DNA of 64,000 bases from Pseudomonas anatoliensis (GTDB lineage Bacteria > Pseudomonadota > Gammaproteobacteria > Pseudomonadales > Pseudomonadaceae): positions 372,001 to 436,000 of the forward strand of contig NZ_JACVHC010000005.1 of assembly GCF_017976235.1 (NCBI RefSeq), given 5' to 3'. Shown here piece after piece: positions 36,171 to 46,534 of this stretch; within the stretch, counting starts at the first letter, position 1, and the number at the start of each line of letters is the position of its first letter. The notes under the pieces were generated by a model. That model saw only the letters and a list, made by a program, of their open reading frames with translations, had not been told where the DNA came from and made no database searches. A program made the position numbers and the translations under genes.

Positions 36171-37535
36171 TCAGGATTTAGAAGGAGGCTTGCGCAACAA
36201 ACTGAACGCCATCGCCCCAAGAAACACCACACTCAACAACAACACCGCCCACAAACCGAGCTTCTTCCAATTGGTCTCAGCCACAGCCGCTGTCGTCGCG
36301 GTCGATGTCTGGGTAGCAACCGCGTCCCCCTGAACCGTCGCCTTGCCCAACGCCGCCAGTTTCTCCGGTTTGAAATCCGGAATAAGAGTCGTCAACGGCA
36401 GATTCGCCGTTTTCACATTCGGATTACCCAACGCCAGACTGTACGGCCCCTCTCCACGCGCGAGGAAGATCACCTGAGTTGCCCGCACCGCGTATTTCAG
36501 GCTCGGCGCCTGTTCGCCCAAACCGCCGCCGCGTTCATCCACCGTCAGCTTCAATTGCTGCACGGTTTGCCCGTAGAGCTGCAATTCGTTTTGCACCACG
36601 TCTTGGGCATTCTGCGTCAGGCGATAGAGCAAACCACTGCTTAACGTCTGCCACGGCAGGCTGCTCTCGCGCCGGCCGGCCAAGGTTACCGGCGCCAGAC
36701 TGTTCGGTTGTTTCAGCTCAACCTGGACCCGCTCGACATTCAGCCCCATCGGCAACTGCCAGGTGTATTCACCGGGTTTGCTGCTACTGCCTGCCAACGC
36801 TTGCGACCAGACCAACGGCAGCGGCACGTTACGCGGGTCGCTGCTTTTCAGCTGTGCTGAGGTCAGGATCGGTGCCGAGTTCGGCGACTCCCAGAGCAGT
36901 CGCAGATAACGCGCCGATTGTCCCGGCAAGGCAACCTCCTGCTGCTCGATCCGCTCATCGGAAAAGGTCAGTCGCGCCACCTGCCCCTCGCCCCACGGCT
37001 GCCAACGCTGCAAGTCGTCACTGGCCTCGATGCTGAAACGCTGGAAGCCGTCGCGCTCGCTGGTCCAGTCGAGGATCAACTGCTGCAACGGTGCCTTGAT
37101 TGCACTGGCGTCGAGCAACCAGCCGCGCAGCACTTCCTCACCCGCCTCCAACTGACTGGATGGCTGCACCTCAACCAGCGTGCCGTTGGTGGTGGATTGC
37201 ACCCGGACGTTGGGGGCGCGCTCCGTGGCGTCCGCAGCGTTATACAGCGGGAACCACTTCACTTCGTGCAACTGGCCGTCGTCGCGGGTTTGCGCCGATT
37301 CGCGGGCCAAGGCGTAGGCCTGTGGTTCGCCGGCAGCGTTGAACACGCGCAAGTCGCTGAGATCGGTCTGGCGCGCCTGCAATTGCGCGCTTAGCGGCAA
37401 CTCCAGGCGATACCACGGGCCGTCGCCCGTCACCGACAGCGGCACCTGCGTGGCGAAGTCCGCCGGTTTTTCCTGAGCGCCGGCGACCATCACCACACCC
37501 AACGCCAACCACCCCAGATTCAGCATGCGACTCAC
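36171..37535 (-). CDS. DUF3999 family protein
   Basis: 454-residue envelope protein: N-terminal hydrophobic signal (MLNLGWLALGVVMVAGA), a long beta-rich periplasmic part and one C-terminal TM helix (LGLWAVLLLSVVFLGAMAFSL split) with a basic end (LRKPPSKS). Matches the DUF3999 family. Its start overlaps the DUF2339 stop by 4 bp, and these two families are habitual neighbours, so they probably form one membrane complex. Function unknown. Confidence 0.88.
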   Translation of the reverse strand: MSRMLNLGWLALGVVMVAGAQEKPADFATQVPLSVTGDGPWYRLELPLSAQLQARQTDLSDLRVFNAAGEPQAYALARESAQTRDDGQLHEVKWFPLYNAADATERAPNVRVQSTTNGTLVEVQPSSQLEAGEEVLRGWLLDASAIKAPLQQLILDWTSERDGFQRFSIEASDDLQRWQPWGEGQVARLTFSDERIEQQEVALPGQSARYLRLLWESPNSAPILTSAQLKSSDPRNVPLPLVWSQALAGSSSKPGEYTWQLPMGLNVERVQVELKQPNSLAPVTLAGRRESSLPWQTLSSGLLYRLTQNAQDVVQNELQLYGQTVQQLKLTVDERGGGLGEQAPSLKYAVRATQVIFLARGEGPYSLALGNPNVKTANLPLTTLIPDFKPEKLAALGKATVQGDAVATQTSTATTAAVAETNWKKLGLWAVLLLSVVFLGAMAFSLLRKPPSKS

Positions 37536-40500
37536 GATGCAACTCCTTCGGTTTCCGGGGCTGGTTTTCCTGCCTCCGGGTCAGCTTCGACGCGTTTGGG
37601 TGGCAGCGGCGCGAAGTAGCCCACCACCAACAGCAACACGCCGACGCCGATAAACGAGACGATCCGGGCGAGGCCGCCACGGTTGCTCAATTCGACAAAA
37701 ATCAGTTTGGCCACCACCAGCGCAATCAGCGCCGCACCGATCAGCCAGACCTCGCGACGATGACGCAGGTGTCCGCCGATCATCAGCCCCAGCGCCATCA
37801 GCGTCCAGACGATGGATAACCCGGCCTGCACCAGCATAGAGGCGAGCAGTTGATCGAGTTCGAATGGAATTCCCGCCCAATGGTGCGCAGCGCGGGTCAC
37901 CAACGCGGTGCAGAAAGCGAACAGCGAAACCCCGGCGACCAGTTGCGTGGCGTAATCGGCGTAGTCCTGACGGATCGACAGCTGCGAAACCGCACTGCGT
38001 GACCAGACATAAACGCCGAACAAGGCGAACAGTAGACCCAGCTCCAGCGGATTGAGCAGCGGCACGTACGGCAAGGGTTCGGCGTTGCCATCGCTGACCC
38101 CGTTGGCCAGCCAGAACCACGCAAGCATCAACACTGCCAAAGGCGCGGCGGCATACAGACGGTATTCGCGGGCGAACGCCGCCACCGGCCACGGCCAGTT
38201 TCGCGGCGCTGCCGCCAGCAACAGATACAGGCTCGGCAGAAGCGCCCAACCCAACCAGCGCCAGGCGTTGTATTGCTCGGACAACAGGAGCAAGCCGTAG
38301 CGCAATTCCAGCGCGAGCACGCCGATCAGCAGCCAGCAACCGAGCACATGGGCGGTGCCCGAGGCGCGTGCCGGCAGCATTGGCGCCAAACGGCGCAAGC
38401 TGAAGAAGTGCACAGCGAACACCAATGTCCACGCCACCCAGCCGAAGTCTGCCGCCGGGTGATAACGCGAGTGCCAAGCCGCCAGCAATACCAAGCCTGC
38501 CGCTGGAATCAGCAGCGTGCAAAGCAAGGCCAGCGCCGGCCACTTCAAGCGCAGCGACAGCAGCGTCCACAACAGAACACTCAACGCCGCCACCAACAGC
38601 AACAACGTCCCTTGCAGATTCACCGGTGCAAAACGCAGCACCTCACTGACCCACGCCAACGCCCACCAACCAGCGCCCCACACCAGCAAGACTTCGGACA
38701 AACGCTGCAAACTCAGTGCATCAAACGCCGAAGCGTGATTGCCCAGTTGCAGGCGCCAGGCACCGATCATCGCCGCCAGCCCCAGTACCAGCGGCGTCCA
38801 GAACCCGCCATGGGCCAACGGCTTCAGACCTTCGGCAGACAACGGCCCGAGCAATTCGGGACCGGCGAGCAAGAACGCCGCGCCACCGATCACTTGCAAC
38901 AGCAGTCCGAAGACAAAACTCACGCGTTGCTGGAGGTAAAGGCTCAGCCAGATAATCAGCAAACCGCTGGCGGCCCACACCGCACTCGCCGTTTGCCACG
39001 GCAGGACAAACAACACCGCCAGATTGATCAGCACCAGACCGGCCAGCAACACCACCGACAAACCACGCAACAGGCGTACGTCGCCGCGCACCATTTCGTC
39101 GCGAGCGGCCAAAAGCATGCCGGCGATCAGCGCCAGGCCAATCAACGACGCACTGAGCAGACCGCTCCAACCGGCGCTGAAGACTGCCGCCGAATCTTCG
39201 CCAGCGCCTTGCAGCCGCAGCAGGAACAAGGCACCACCCAGCAATTGCACGCCGAACGCGGTGAACAGGAACGTGCGCGATTGCAGCCGCAAACCTACAA
39301 ACAAGGTCGCCAGACCGGCCAGTGCCCAACTGATCGCCGTGCCCTGAATGAAGAAGAACAACGGCGCCAATAGATAAAGGAACGTCAGGCCCAGGCACGC
39401 CAATACCGGCAGCCCTTGGCGTTCCCAAGGCGAAGCCTGTTCCGGCGTGGCTTTGCGCAGTTGATAGAAGCTAAACAGCAGCGCAGCGCCAAGCATCAGC
39501 GCGCCCAGTGGAGCACCATCGAGCAGGCTGCTTTCGCTGACATTCAATTGGCTGAGAAACGCCAGCGCTGAACCGAATTGCAGCAACAACGCAAAGGCCC
39601 GGGCGAATGGTCGATGCTGACGCAAACCCAGCCAGAAAATCCCCGCACCTTCCACCGCCCATGCCGCCGACGTCCAGCGTGCATCCAGGCCCAGCGGAAT
39701 CGCCAGACTGGCGAAAATCACCCCCAGCGCCAGACAGGTTTCGCCCAGCAGTACCGCGCGCCCGCCCATCAACACCTTGGCCAGGCCCATGTAAATCATG
39801 CCCAGCGCCAAGGCGCTGAATGCGGCGGCGAACTCCAGGTGCTGGACCAGCGCAAACTGCAAACCAAAGCCCACGATGGGCGGGCCGAACAGCATCGTCC
39901 CGTCAACGTAATCGCCCTTGCGCGCCGACCAGTGCAGCAACGCCTCGCGATCACCGTCCGCAGGAGCGTCGGGCATATCGAGCAATTTACGTCGGGCAAA
40001 CAGCAGGCCGATGCCTAGGTACATCAGGAAGAACAGAATCAGGAATGGCTCGGTGCTCCACAGCAGTTCCGGCGCGTACGAGCGCAAGCCCCAGGCGAAA
40101 CCGATACCGAAGGTGCCGACGAAGCCGATCAGGTTGAGCAAGCGCCAGGCTTTGAACCAGGCGATGGCGAGAATGCCGGCATTGAGCAGCGCGAAATAAC
40201 TGAACAGTGCGACATGGTTACCGGCGCCGGTCGAGGTCAGGATCGGTGCGGCGAAACCGCCCAGCGCGGCCGCTGCGGCCAGACCTAGCGCATCTTGCGT
40301 AATGGCCAGAATCGCCGAGAACACCGTCACGGCCACCAGCAAACCCAGCGCGGCGGACGGATCAAGCAGCGGATGCAAACGCATCGCCGCAAACACCGTC
40401 AGGTACAGCACAGCAATCCCGGTGCCTTGCAGCATCAACGCATAATTGCTGTTGCGCTGACGTAGCCACCAGCCCAGCGCCAGCAGACCCAGCGCCGCTG

Positions 40501-41104
40501 CCGCGACCCCGGCGTAACGCAATTCGATTGGCACCACCATGCCTTCGGTGGCGTAACGCAGCAGAAACGCCAGACCGAAGAACAACAGCACCACGCCGAC
40601 ACGCAGTACGGTGTTGCCGCCGAACAACCAGTTGCGTGCAGCGCTGATGCCACGCTCGATAAGGTTCGGGCCTCGGGGTTCGGCGGGTTGTTGTGGTTCG
40701 GGGGTGACGGCGTCCAGACGCCAGACATCGTCCGGCAATGGTTGACTGGTTTCGCTGGCGACGGCGGAAATTGGCTCAAGTTCGGGCGGCAGTTCCCAGA
40801 CTAGTTCGGGTGTCGGGGCCTCTGCGACGACGTCAACAGGCTCACTGACCGGTTCAACGCTTGGCGTTGCCGCCGCATGAGATGGCGAGCCTTCCAGCAG
40901 GAACAGACGCTGGGCAACGCCTTGTAAGGCCACCCTCACCTGTTCAAGTTGGTGCTGTTGCTCCGCCATCTGCGAGCCAAGCCGCGCAATGCGGATCGTC
41001 TGACCGATCGCCAGCCCCAGCAGCGCACCCAACAGCGCATCACTGAGCGACTCGTCGAGCAGCCAGCCGAGCACCAGCCCGATCAACATGAACATCCATT
41101 GCAT
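37532..41104 (-). CDS. DUF2339 multi-pass membrane protein
   Basis: 1190-residue protein with more than twenty-five predicted hydrophobic segments. The N-terminus has a short TM pair, a coiled coil (QMAEQQHQLEQVRVAL), a Pro-rich linker (~75-140), then the conserved NWLFGGNTVLRVGVVLLF entry to the membrane core (~150). It is the upstream member of a pair with DUF3999. The family has no assigned function. Confidence 0.88.
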   Translation of the reverse strand: MQWMFMLIGLVLGWLLDESLSDALLGALLGLAIGQTIRIARLGSQMAEQQHQLEQVRVALQGVAQRLFLLEGSPSHAAATPSVEPVSEPVDVVAEAPTPELVWELPPELEPISAVASETSQPLPDDVWRLDAVTPEPQQPAEPRGPNLIERGISAARNWLFGGNTVLRVGVVLLFFGLAFLLRYATEGMVVPIELRYAGVAAAALGLLALGWWLRQRNSNYALMLQGTGIAVLYLTVFAAMRLHPLLDPSAALGLLVAVTVFSAILAITQDALGLAAAAALGGFAAPILTSTGAGNHVALFSYFALLNAGILAIAWFKAWRLLNLIGFVGTFGIGFAWGLRSYAPELLWSTEPFLILFFLMYLGIGLLFARRKLLDMPDAPADGDREALLHWSARKGDYVDGTMLFGPPIVGFGLQFALVQHLEFAAAFSALALGMIYMGLAKVLMGGRAVLLGETCLALGVIFASLAIPLGLDARWTSAAWAVEGAGIFWLGLRQHRPFARAFALLLQFGSALAFLSQLNVSESSLLDGAPLGALMLGAALLFSFYQLRKATPEQASPWERQGLPVLACLGLTFLYLLAPLFFFIQGTAISWALAGLATLFVGLRLQSRTFLFTAFGVQLLGGALFLLRLQGAGEDSAAVFSAGWSGLLSASLIGLALIAGMLLAARDEMVRGDVRLLRGLSVVLLAGLVLINLAVLFVLPWQTASAVWAASGLLIIWLSLYLQQRVSFVFGLLLQVIGGAAFLLAGPELLGPLSAEGLKPLAHGGFWTPLVLGLAAMIGAWRLQLGNHASAFDALSLQRLSEVLLVWGAGWWALAWVSEVLRFAPVNLQGTLLLLVAALSVLLWTLLSLRLKWPALALLCTLLIPAAGLVLLAAWHSRYHPAADFGWVAWTLVFAVHFFSLRRLAPMLPARASGTAHVLGCWLLIGVLALELRYGLLLLSEQYNAWRWLGWALLPSLYLLLAAAPRNWPWPVAAFAREYRLYAAAPLAVLMLAWFWLANGVSDGNAEPLPYVPLLNPLELGLLFALFGVYVWSRSAVSQLSIRQDYADYATQLVAGVSLFAFCTALVTRAAHHWAGIPFELDQLLASMLVQAGLSIVWTLMALGLMIGGHLRHRREVWLIGAALIALVVAKLIFVELSNRGGLARIVSFIGVGVLLLVVGYFAPLPPKRVEADPEAGKPAPETEGVAS

Positions 41105-41160
41105 GGTCGATATCCCTAAGCGCGAAGGCCAATCCGGGAAGATTAGCGCAGCCTGATCGA

Positions 41161-41234
41161 AAAAGATCGCAGCCTGCGGCAGCTCCTACAGGTTATGTAA
41201 ACCCCTGTAGGAGCTGCCGAGGCTGCGATCTTTT
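41161..41234. repeat. REP hairpin, type A
   Basis: aaaagatcgcagcctgcggc arm and complement, in the gap between glgP and the DUF2339 gene. Confidence 0.9.
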
Positions 41235-41266
41235 CCGGCGCGCAGTATATCGAGCCGAGCGGAAAG

Positions 41267-43717
41267 TTACTCCAGCGCCTTCCAGATATCCGTGGCGTAT
41301 TCGCGGATCGTCCGGTCGGACGAGAACCAGCCCATCCGCGATGTATTCAACACCGCCGAACGCCACCAGTTATCAGCGTCATGCCAATGCGCTTCGACGC
41401 GTTTCTGTGCTTCCCAGTAGGAGTCGAAGTCGGCGCAGACCAGGAAGCGGTCGTAGTCCACCAGCGAATCGATCAGCCCGGTATAGCGTGAAGTGTCATC
41501 CGGCGAGAACACGCCGCTGCGGATCGCTTGCAACACATCGTTGAGGCGATGGGACTCCGCGATGTCCGGCGCAGCGCTGAACTCGTGGTTCTGTTTGCGC
41601 GCTTCGACCTGCTGCGCGCTGAGGCCAAAGATGAACATGTGCTCGGCGCCAATACGCTCGCACATCTCCACATTGGCGCCATCGAGGGTGCCGATGGTCA
41701 ACGCACCGTTGAGGCCGAACTTCATGTTACTGGTGCCCGACGCCTCGAAACCGGCGGTGGAAATCTGCTCCGAAAGGTCCGCCGCCGGAATAATGCTCTC
41801 CGCGAGGCTGACGTTGTAGTTGGGCAAAAACACCACTTTCAACAGGCCACGCACGGTCGGATCATTGTTCACCACCCGGGCGATGTCGTTGGTCAGCTTG
41901 ATGATCAACTTGGCCTGGTGATAACTCGCCGCAGCCTTGCCGGCGAAGATCTTCACGCGCGGTACCCAGTCGATTTCCGGCTCTGCGCGAATGGCCTGAT
42001 ACAGCGCCACGGTGTGCAACAGGTTGAGCAACTGGCGTTTGTATTCGTGGATCCGTTTGACCTGCACGTCGAACATCGCCGCCGGGTTCACTGCGATCCC
42101 CAGCCGTTCATGAATCAGATAAGCCAGCGCTTTTTTGCTGTGCAGACGTTGTTCGGCAAAAGCTTTGCGGAACGCGGGTTTCTCGGCGAATGGCTCCAGA
42201 TCCAGCAGGCGTTCTTCAGGGTTATCGAGCAGATCCGGGCCGAGGGCATCAACCAGCATCGAGGTCAGCTCGGAGTTGGCCTGGTACAGCCAGCGGCGGA
42301 AGGTGATGCCGTTGGTTTTGTTGTTGATCCGCTCCGGGTAAAGCTTGTGCAACTCGGAGAACACGGTTTTGCGCATCAGTTGCGTGTGCAACCCGGACAC
42401 GCCGTTGACGCTGTGCGAACCGAGGAACGCAAGGTTACCCATGCGCACCCGACGACCGTTGTCCTCTTCGATCAGCGACACCGCGCGCAGCACGTCGAAG
42501 TCGTGAATGCCCTTGGCGCGCAGCGAATCGATGTGCTGGGCGTTGATCAGGTAAATGATCTGCATGTGCCGTGGCAGCATGCGTTCCATCAAACCGACCG
42601 GCCAGGTTTCCAGCGCTTCGGGCAGCAACGTGTGGTTGGTGTACGACAGCGTATCGACCGTCACTTGCCACGCCGCATCCCATGCCACGTCGTAGACGTC
42701 GACCAATTGGCGCATCAGTTCGGCGACGGCAATCGAGGGGTGCGTGTCGTTGAGCTGGATGGCGGCGTGATCGCCCAGGGTCAGCACCGAGGTGTGCATG
42801 TTGCGATGGCGACGCAGCAAATCCTGCAGCGAGGCGGCGACAAAGAAGTATTCCTGACGCAGGCGCAGTTCCTGCCCGGCCTCGGTACTGTCCGCCGGAT
42901 AGAGCACGCGGGAAATGCTTTCGGCACGAGCCACTTCGGCGACGGCGCCCAGGTGGTCACCCGCGTTGAAACGCTCCAGGTGCAGATCTTCCATCGCCCG
43001 CGCACGCCACAGGCGCAAGGTATTGACGCTCGCCCCACGCCAGCCGACTACCGGTGTGTCGTAGGCAATTGCGCGGACGGTCTCGGCGGGTGACCAGACT
43101 TGCCTGGATTGGCCGCTGGCGTCGGTGACGGTTTCCACACTGCCACCGAAGCCGATGGGGTAGACGACTTCCGGACGCTCGAACTCCCACGGGTTGCCGA
43201 AGTCCAGCCAGTGCTCGGTCTGCTCCTGCTGCCAGCCATCGACGATGGCCTGGCGGAACAAACCGTGCTCATAACGAATACCGTAACCATGGCCAGCTAT
43301 GCCGAGGGTCGACATGCTTTCCATGAAGCACGCCGCCAGTCTGCCGAGGCCACCGTTGCCGAGCGCCGCGTCGGGTTCCAGCAGGCGGATGCGCTCCAGA
43401 TCGACACCGAGTTCGGTCAGGGCTTCACGCGCCACGTCGAGCAGGCCGAGGTTGCTCAGGCTGTCGTAGAGCAAACGGCCGATGAGGAATTCCAGCGAGA
43501 GGTAATACACCCGCTTCTGACCTTTGCGGTAGATCTGCCGGGTGTGGTCCATCCAGTGCTCGACCATGTGATCACGCGCTGCCAACGCAATGGCTTCGAA
43601 CCAGTCATGGTCGAAGGCGTGATCAGGGTCTTTGCCCACCGCGTAGGTGAGTTTGGTCAAGACGGCGTCGCGGAATGCGGCAACCTCTGCTTCGCGAACT
43701 AGTGGTTCTTGAGTCAT
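41267..43717 (-). CDS. glgP: Glycogen/alpha-glucan phosphorylase
   Basis: PLP enzyme that releases glucose 1-phosphate from alpha-1,4-glucans. The 816-residue protein has the family marks: NGGLGRLAACFMESM (~121-135), the phosphate/PLP block EASGTSNMKFGLNGALTIG, whose lysine binds PLP (~663), and GTLDGANVEM. It stands alone here, without other glg genes. Confidence 0.96.
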   Translation of the reverse strand: MTQEPLVREAEVAAFRDAVLTKLTYAVGKDPDHAFDHDWFEAIALAARDHMVEHWMDHTRQIYRKGQKRVYYLSLEFLIGRLLYDSLSNLGLLDVAREALTELGVDLERIRLLEPDAALGNGGLGRLAACFMESMSTLGIAGHGYGIRYEHGLFRQAIVDGWQQEQTEHWLDFGNPWEFERPEVVYPIGFGGSVETVTDASGQSRQVWSPAETVRAIAYDTPVVGWRGASVNTLRLWRARAMEDLHLERFNAGDHLGAVAEVARAESISRVLYPADSTEAGQELRLRQEYFFVAASLQDLLRRHRNMHTSVLTLGDHAAIQLNDTHPSIAVAELMRQLVDVYDVAWDAAWQVTVDTLSYTNHTLLPEALETWPVGLMERMLPRHMQIIYLINAQHIDSLRAKGIHDFDVLRAVSLIEEDNGRRVRMGNLAFLGSHSVNGVSGLHTQLMRKTVFSELHKLYPERINNKTNGITFRRWLYQANSELTSMLVDALGPDLLDNPEERLLDLEPFAEKPAFRKAFAEQRLHSKKALAYLIHERLGIAVNPAAMFDVQVKRIHEYKRQLLNLLHTVALYQAIRAEPEIDWVPRVKIFAGKAAASYHQAKLIIKLTNDIARVVNNDPTVRGLLKVVFLPNYNVSLAESIIPAADLSEQISTAGFEASGTSNMKFGLNGALTIGTLDGANVEMCERIGAEHMFIFGLSAQQVEARKQNHEFSAAPDIAESHRLNDVLQAIRSGVFSPDDTSRYTGLIDSLVDYDRFLVCADFDSYWEAQKRVEAHWHDADNWWRSAVLNTSRMGWFSSDRTIREYATDIWKALE

Positions 43718-43975
43718 CGATACGACCTCGGGCGAGCGGGGAATTGTCTGAGCCTAGACGGTCTGACCGACGGCGGCGGCTCTGGTTCGGCAGTATTTCC
43801 GGAGACGGTGAGATGGCCCGGCATTACCTTGGCGAATGAGCTAATGAATGCAGGGGCCGTGCCGAATTGTTCGGCAAAATGCCTGCACGCAGAAAAAATC
43901 TGGCGAAAGGTTGTTCAAAAATCCACCAGTCCCGGTATGATCGCGCGCCCTGATGCACACGCCTGGTAACTCCCG

Positions 43976-44413
43976 ATGATGAAGCCCAACCTGATTGCCG
44001 CCGCCGAGATCGATCGTCTCGATACGTGGGCCAAATATACGGCCCCGATGTGTGGCTCTTGTATCTCCAGCTGCTGCACGCTGCCGGTCGAGGTCAAGAT
44101 CAAGGATCTGGTGCGCATCGGCGTGGTCGACGAGTTCGAACTGGGCGATCCGCCGAAGAACATCGCCAAGCGTTTGCAAAAGGAAGGCTTGGTCGAGCGC
44201 TTCAATCAGAAGTCGGGCATCTTCACCCTCCAGCGCATGAGCAACAACGATTGCTACTACCTGGATCGTAAGAGCCGCCTGTGCACCATTTATGACAAGC
44301 GCCCGGACACTTGCCGCAATCACCCGAAAATCGGCCCACGGCCGGGGTATTGCGCGTACAAGCCGAAGGAAGTGGTGCGCGAGCAGAATTTTCGGGCGAT
44401 CGAGAAGTTCTAA
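43976..44413 (+). CDS. YkgJ family cysteine cluster protein
   Basis: 145-residue cytoplasmic protein with a metal-chelating cysteine set: MCGSCISSCC (~25-34), DCYYLDRKSRLCTIYDKRPDTCRNHP split over ~87-113, and GYCAYK (~124). This CxxC...C...C pattern defines the YkgJ/UPF0153 zinc- or iron-chelating group. Two adjacent ATG codons (43976, 43979) are possible. Divergent from glgP. The role is unknown. Confidence 0.85.
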   Translation: MMKPNLIAAAEIDRLDTWAKYTAPMCGSCISSCCTLPVEVKIKDLVRIGVVDEFELGDPPKNIAKRLQKEGLVERFNQKSGIFTLQRMSNNDCYYLDRKSRLCTIYDKRPDTCRNHPKIGPRPGYCAYKPKEVVREQNFRAIEKF

Positions 44414-44418
44414 AAATC

Positions 44419-44494
44419 AAAAGATCGCAGCCTGCGGCAGCTCCTACAGGGAAATGCGTTCCAATGTAGGAGCTGCCGCAGGCTGCGATCTTTT
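44419..44494. repeat. REP hairpin, type A
   Basis: aaaagatcgcagcctgcggc arm and complement, just after the YkgJ gene. Confidence 0.9.
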
Positions 44495-44520
44495 TTGCTT
44501 TTTACACTCCAGACAAACAA

Positions 44521-44556
44521 AAACGCCCCCGGTCTCTCGACCGGGGGCGTTTTCAT
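44521..44556. terminator. Bidirectional terminator (typA and YkgJ genes)
   Basis: aaaacgcccccggtc/gaccgggggcgtttt: a 10-bp GC stem with A-run before and T-run after. It lies between convergent typA and the YkgJ gene. Confidence 0.92.
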
Positions 44557-44574
44557 TCCGCCTGAACTAATTAC

Positions 44575-46395
44575 TTAGATCTTGGCTTTCTTGGCAGCGC
44601 GGGTACGCTCGCTTTCGTCCAGGATCTTCTTGCGAAGACGGATGGACTTAGGAGTAACTTCGCACAGCTCGTCTTCCTGGATGTATTCCAGAGCCTGTTC
44701 CAGAGTGAACTTCACTGGTGGAACCAGAGCGATGGTTTCGTCTTTACCCGAAGCACGCATGTTGTCGAGCTTCTTGCCTTTGGTTGGGTTGATACCCAGG
44801 TCGTTGTCGCGGCTGTTCTGGCCGACGATTTGACCGGTGTAGATCTCCTGACCGTGTTCAACGAACAGCTTGCCACGCGCCTGCAGAGTTTCCAGGGAGT
44901 AGGTCAGAGCCTTACCGGTTTCAACCGAAACCAGAACGCCGTTCTGACGGCCGGACATGTGGCCCGACTTGACGGTGTCGTAGCGATCGAAGATCGAGGT
45001 CAGGATGCCAGCACCGTTGGTCAGGGTCAGGAACTGGTTACGGAAACCAATCAGACCACGAGCAGGGATGTTGTATTCCAGACGCACACGGCCTTTGCCA
45101 TCCGGCACCATGTTGCTCAGGTCGCCCTTACGCAGGCCCATCTCTTCCATCACTTTGCCCTGAGCTTCTTCAGGGATGTCGATGGTCACGTTTTCGAACG
45201 GCTCTTGCTTGACGCCGTCTACTTCACGAATGATCACTTCAGGACGGCCCAGGGCCAGTTCGAAGCCTTCGCGACGCATGGTTTCGATCAGTACCGAGAG
45301 GTGCAGCTCACCACGGCCGGAAACCTTGAACTTGTCAGCGGTGTCGCCTTCTTCAACGCGCAGAGCAACGTTGTACAGCAGCTCTTTGTCCAGACGGTCC
45401 TTGATGTTACGGGACGTCACGAACTTGCCTTCTTTACCGCAGAATGGCGAGTCGTTTACCTGGAAGGTCATCGAAACGGTTGGCTCGTCAACGGTCAGAG
45501 GCTTCATCGCCTCGACAGTGTCCGGGTGGCACAGGGTGTCGGAGATGAACAGCGAGTCCATACCGCTGACGCAAACGATGTCGCCTGCGAAAGCTTCTTC
45601 AACGTCGATACGGTGCAGACCGTGGTGACCCATCAGCTTCAGGATACGACCGTTACGCTTCTTGCCGTCGGCACCGATAGCAACAACCGGAGTGTTCGGC
45701 TTGACGCTACCACGAGCGATACGGCCAACGCCGATAACACCCAGGAAGCTGTTGTAGTCCAGTGCCGAGATTTGCATCTGGAACGGACCTTCACGGTCGA
45801 CTTTAGGAGCCGGAACGTGATCGACAACCGCTTGGTACAGCGGGGTCATGTCTTCAGCCATGTCGGTGTGATCCAGACCGGCAATGCCGTTCAGGGCCGA
45901 GGCGTAAACAACCTGGAAGTCCAGTTGTTCTTCGGTAGCACCGAGGTTGTCGAACAGGTCGAAGATCTGGTCCAGAACCCAGTCCGGACGCGCGCCTGGA
46001 CGGTCAACCTTGTTGATGACCACGATCGGACGCAGGCCGGCTTCGAAAGCCTTCTTGGTCACGAAACGGGTTTGCGGCATAGGGCCGTCTTGAGCGTCAA
46101 CCAGCAGCAGAACGGAGTCAACCATCGACATTACACGTTCAACTTCGCCGCCGAAGTCGGCGTGGCCCGGGGTGTCCACGATGTTGATGTGGTAGCCGTT
46201 CCAGTTGATGGCGGTGTTTTTCGCCAGAATGGTAATACCGCGCTCTTTTTCCTGGTCATTGGAGTCCATCACGCGCTCGTCGTTGAGCTCGTTGCGCTCC
46301 AGAGTGCCGGATTGACGCAGGAGTTTGTCTACCAGGGTGGTTTTACCATGGTCAACGTGGGCAATGATGGCGATGTTGCGTAGATTTTCGATCAC
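44575..46395 (-). CDS. typA: Ribosome-binding translational GTPase TypA/BipA
   Basis: EF-G-like GTPase that assists 50S assembly and growth under stress. The 606-residue protein has G1 AHVDHGKTT (~14), switch ERGITILAKNTA, G3 DTPGHADFG (~75) and G4 NKVDRPGARP (~130), plus EF-G-like domains and the BipA C-terminal domain (ending DESERTRAAKKAKI). Length is normal. Confidence 0.97.
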   Translation of the reverse strand: MIENLRNIAIIAHVDHGKTTLVDKLLRQSGTLERNELNDERVMDSNDQEKERGITILAKNTAINWNGYHINIVDTPGHADFGGEVERVMSMVDSVLLLVDAQDGPMPQTRFVTKKAFEAGLRPIVVINKVDRPGARPDWVLDQIFDLFDNLGATEEQLDFQVVYASALNGIAGLDHTDMAEDMTPLYQAVVDHVPAPKVDREGPFQMQISALDYNSFLGVIGVGRIARGSVKPNTPVVAIGADGKKRNGRILKLMGHHGLHRIDVEEAFAGDIVCVSGMDSLFISDTLCHPDTVEAMKPLTVDEPTVSMTFQVNDSPFCGKEGKFVTSRNIKDRLDKELLYNVALRVEEGDTADKFKVSGRGELHLSVLIETMRREGFELALGRPEVIIREVDGVKQEPFENVTIDIPEEAQGKVMEEMGLRKGDLSNMVPDGKGRVRLEYNIPARGLIGFRNQFLTLTNGAGILTSIFDRYDTVKSGHMSGRQNGVLVSVETGKALTYSLETLQARGKLFVEHGQEIYTGQIVGQNSRDNDLGINPTKGKKLDNMRASGKDETIALVPPVKFTLEQALEYIQEDELCEVTPKSIRLRKKILDESERTRAAKKAKI

Positions 46396-46534
46396 TTGTG
46401 TATCTCGATCAGAGGATTCGGTTTGCTGACAAGTCTTGGCAGCGATTAGCAGTAGTGTCCGGCATGGCCGTTACAGCTTGACGGCGGTGTCGGGGGGCCG
46501 GTGACGCAGGCCACAGGCAAACAGCCCCGGGCAC

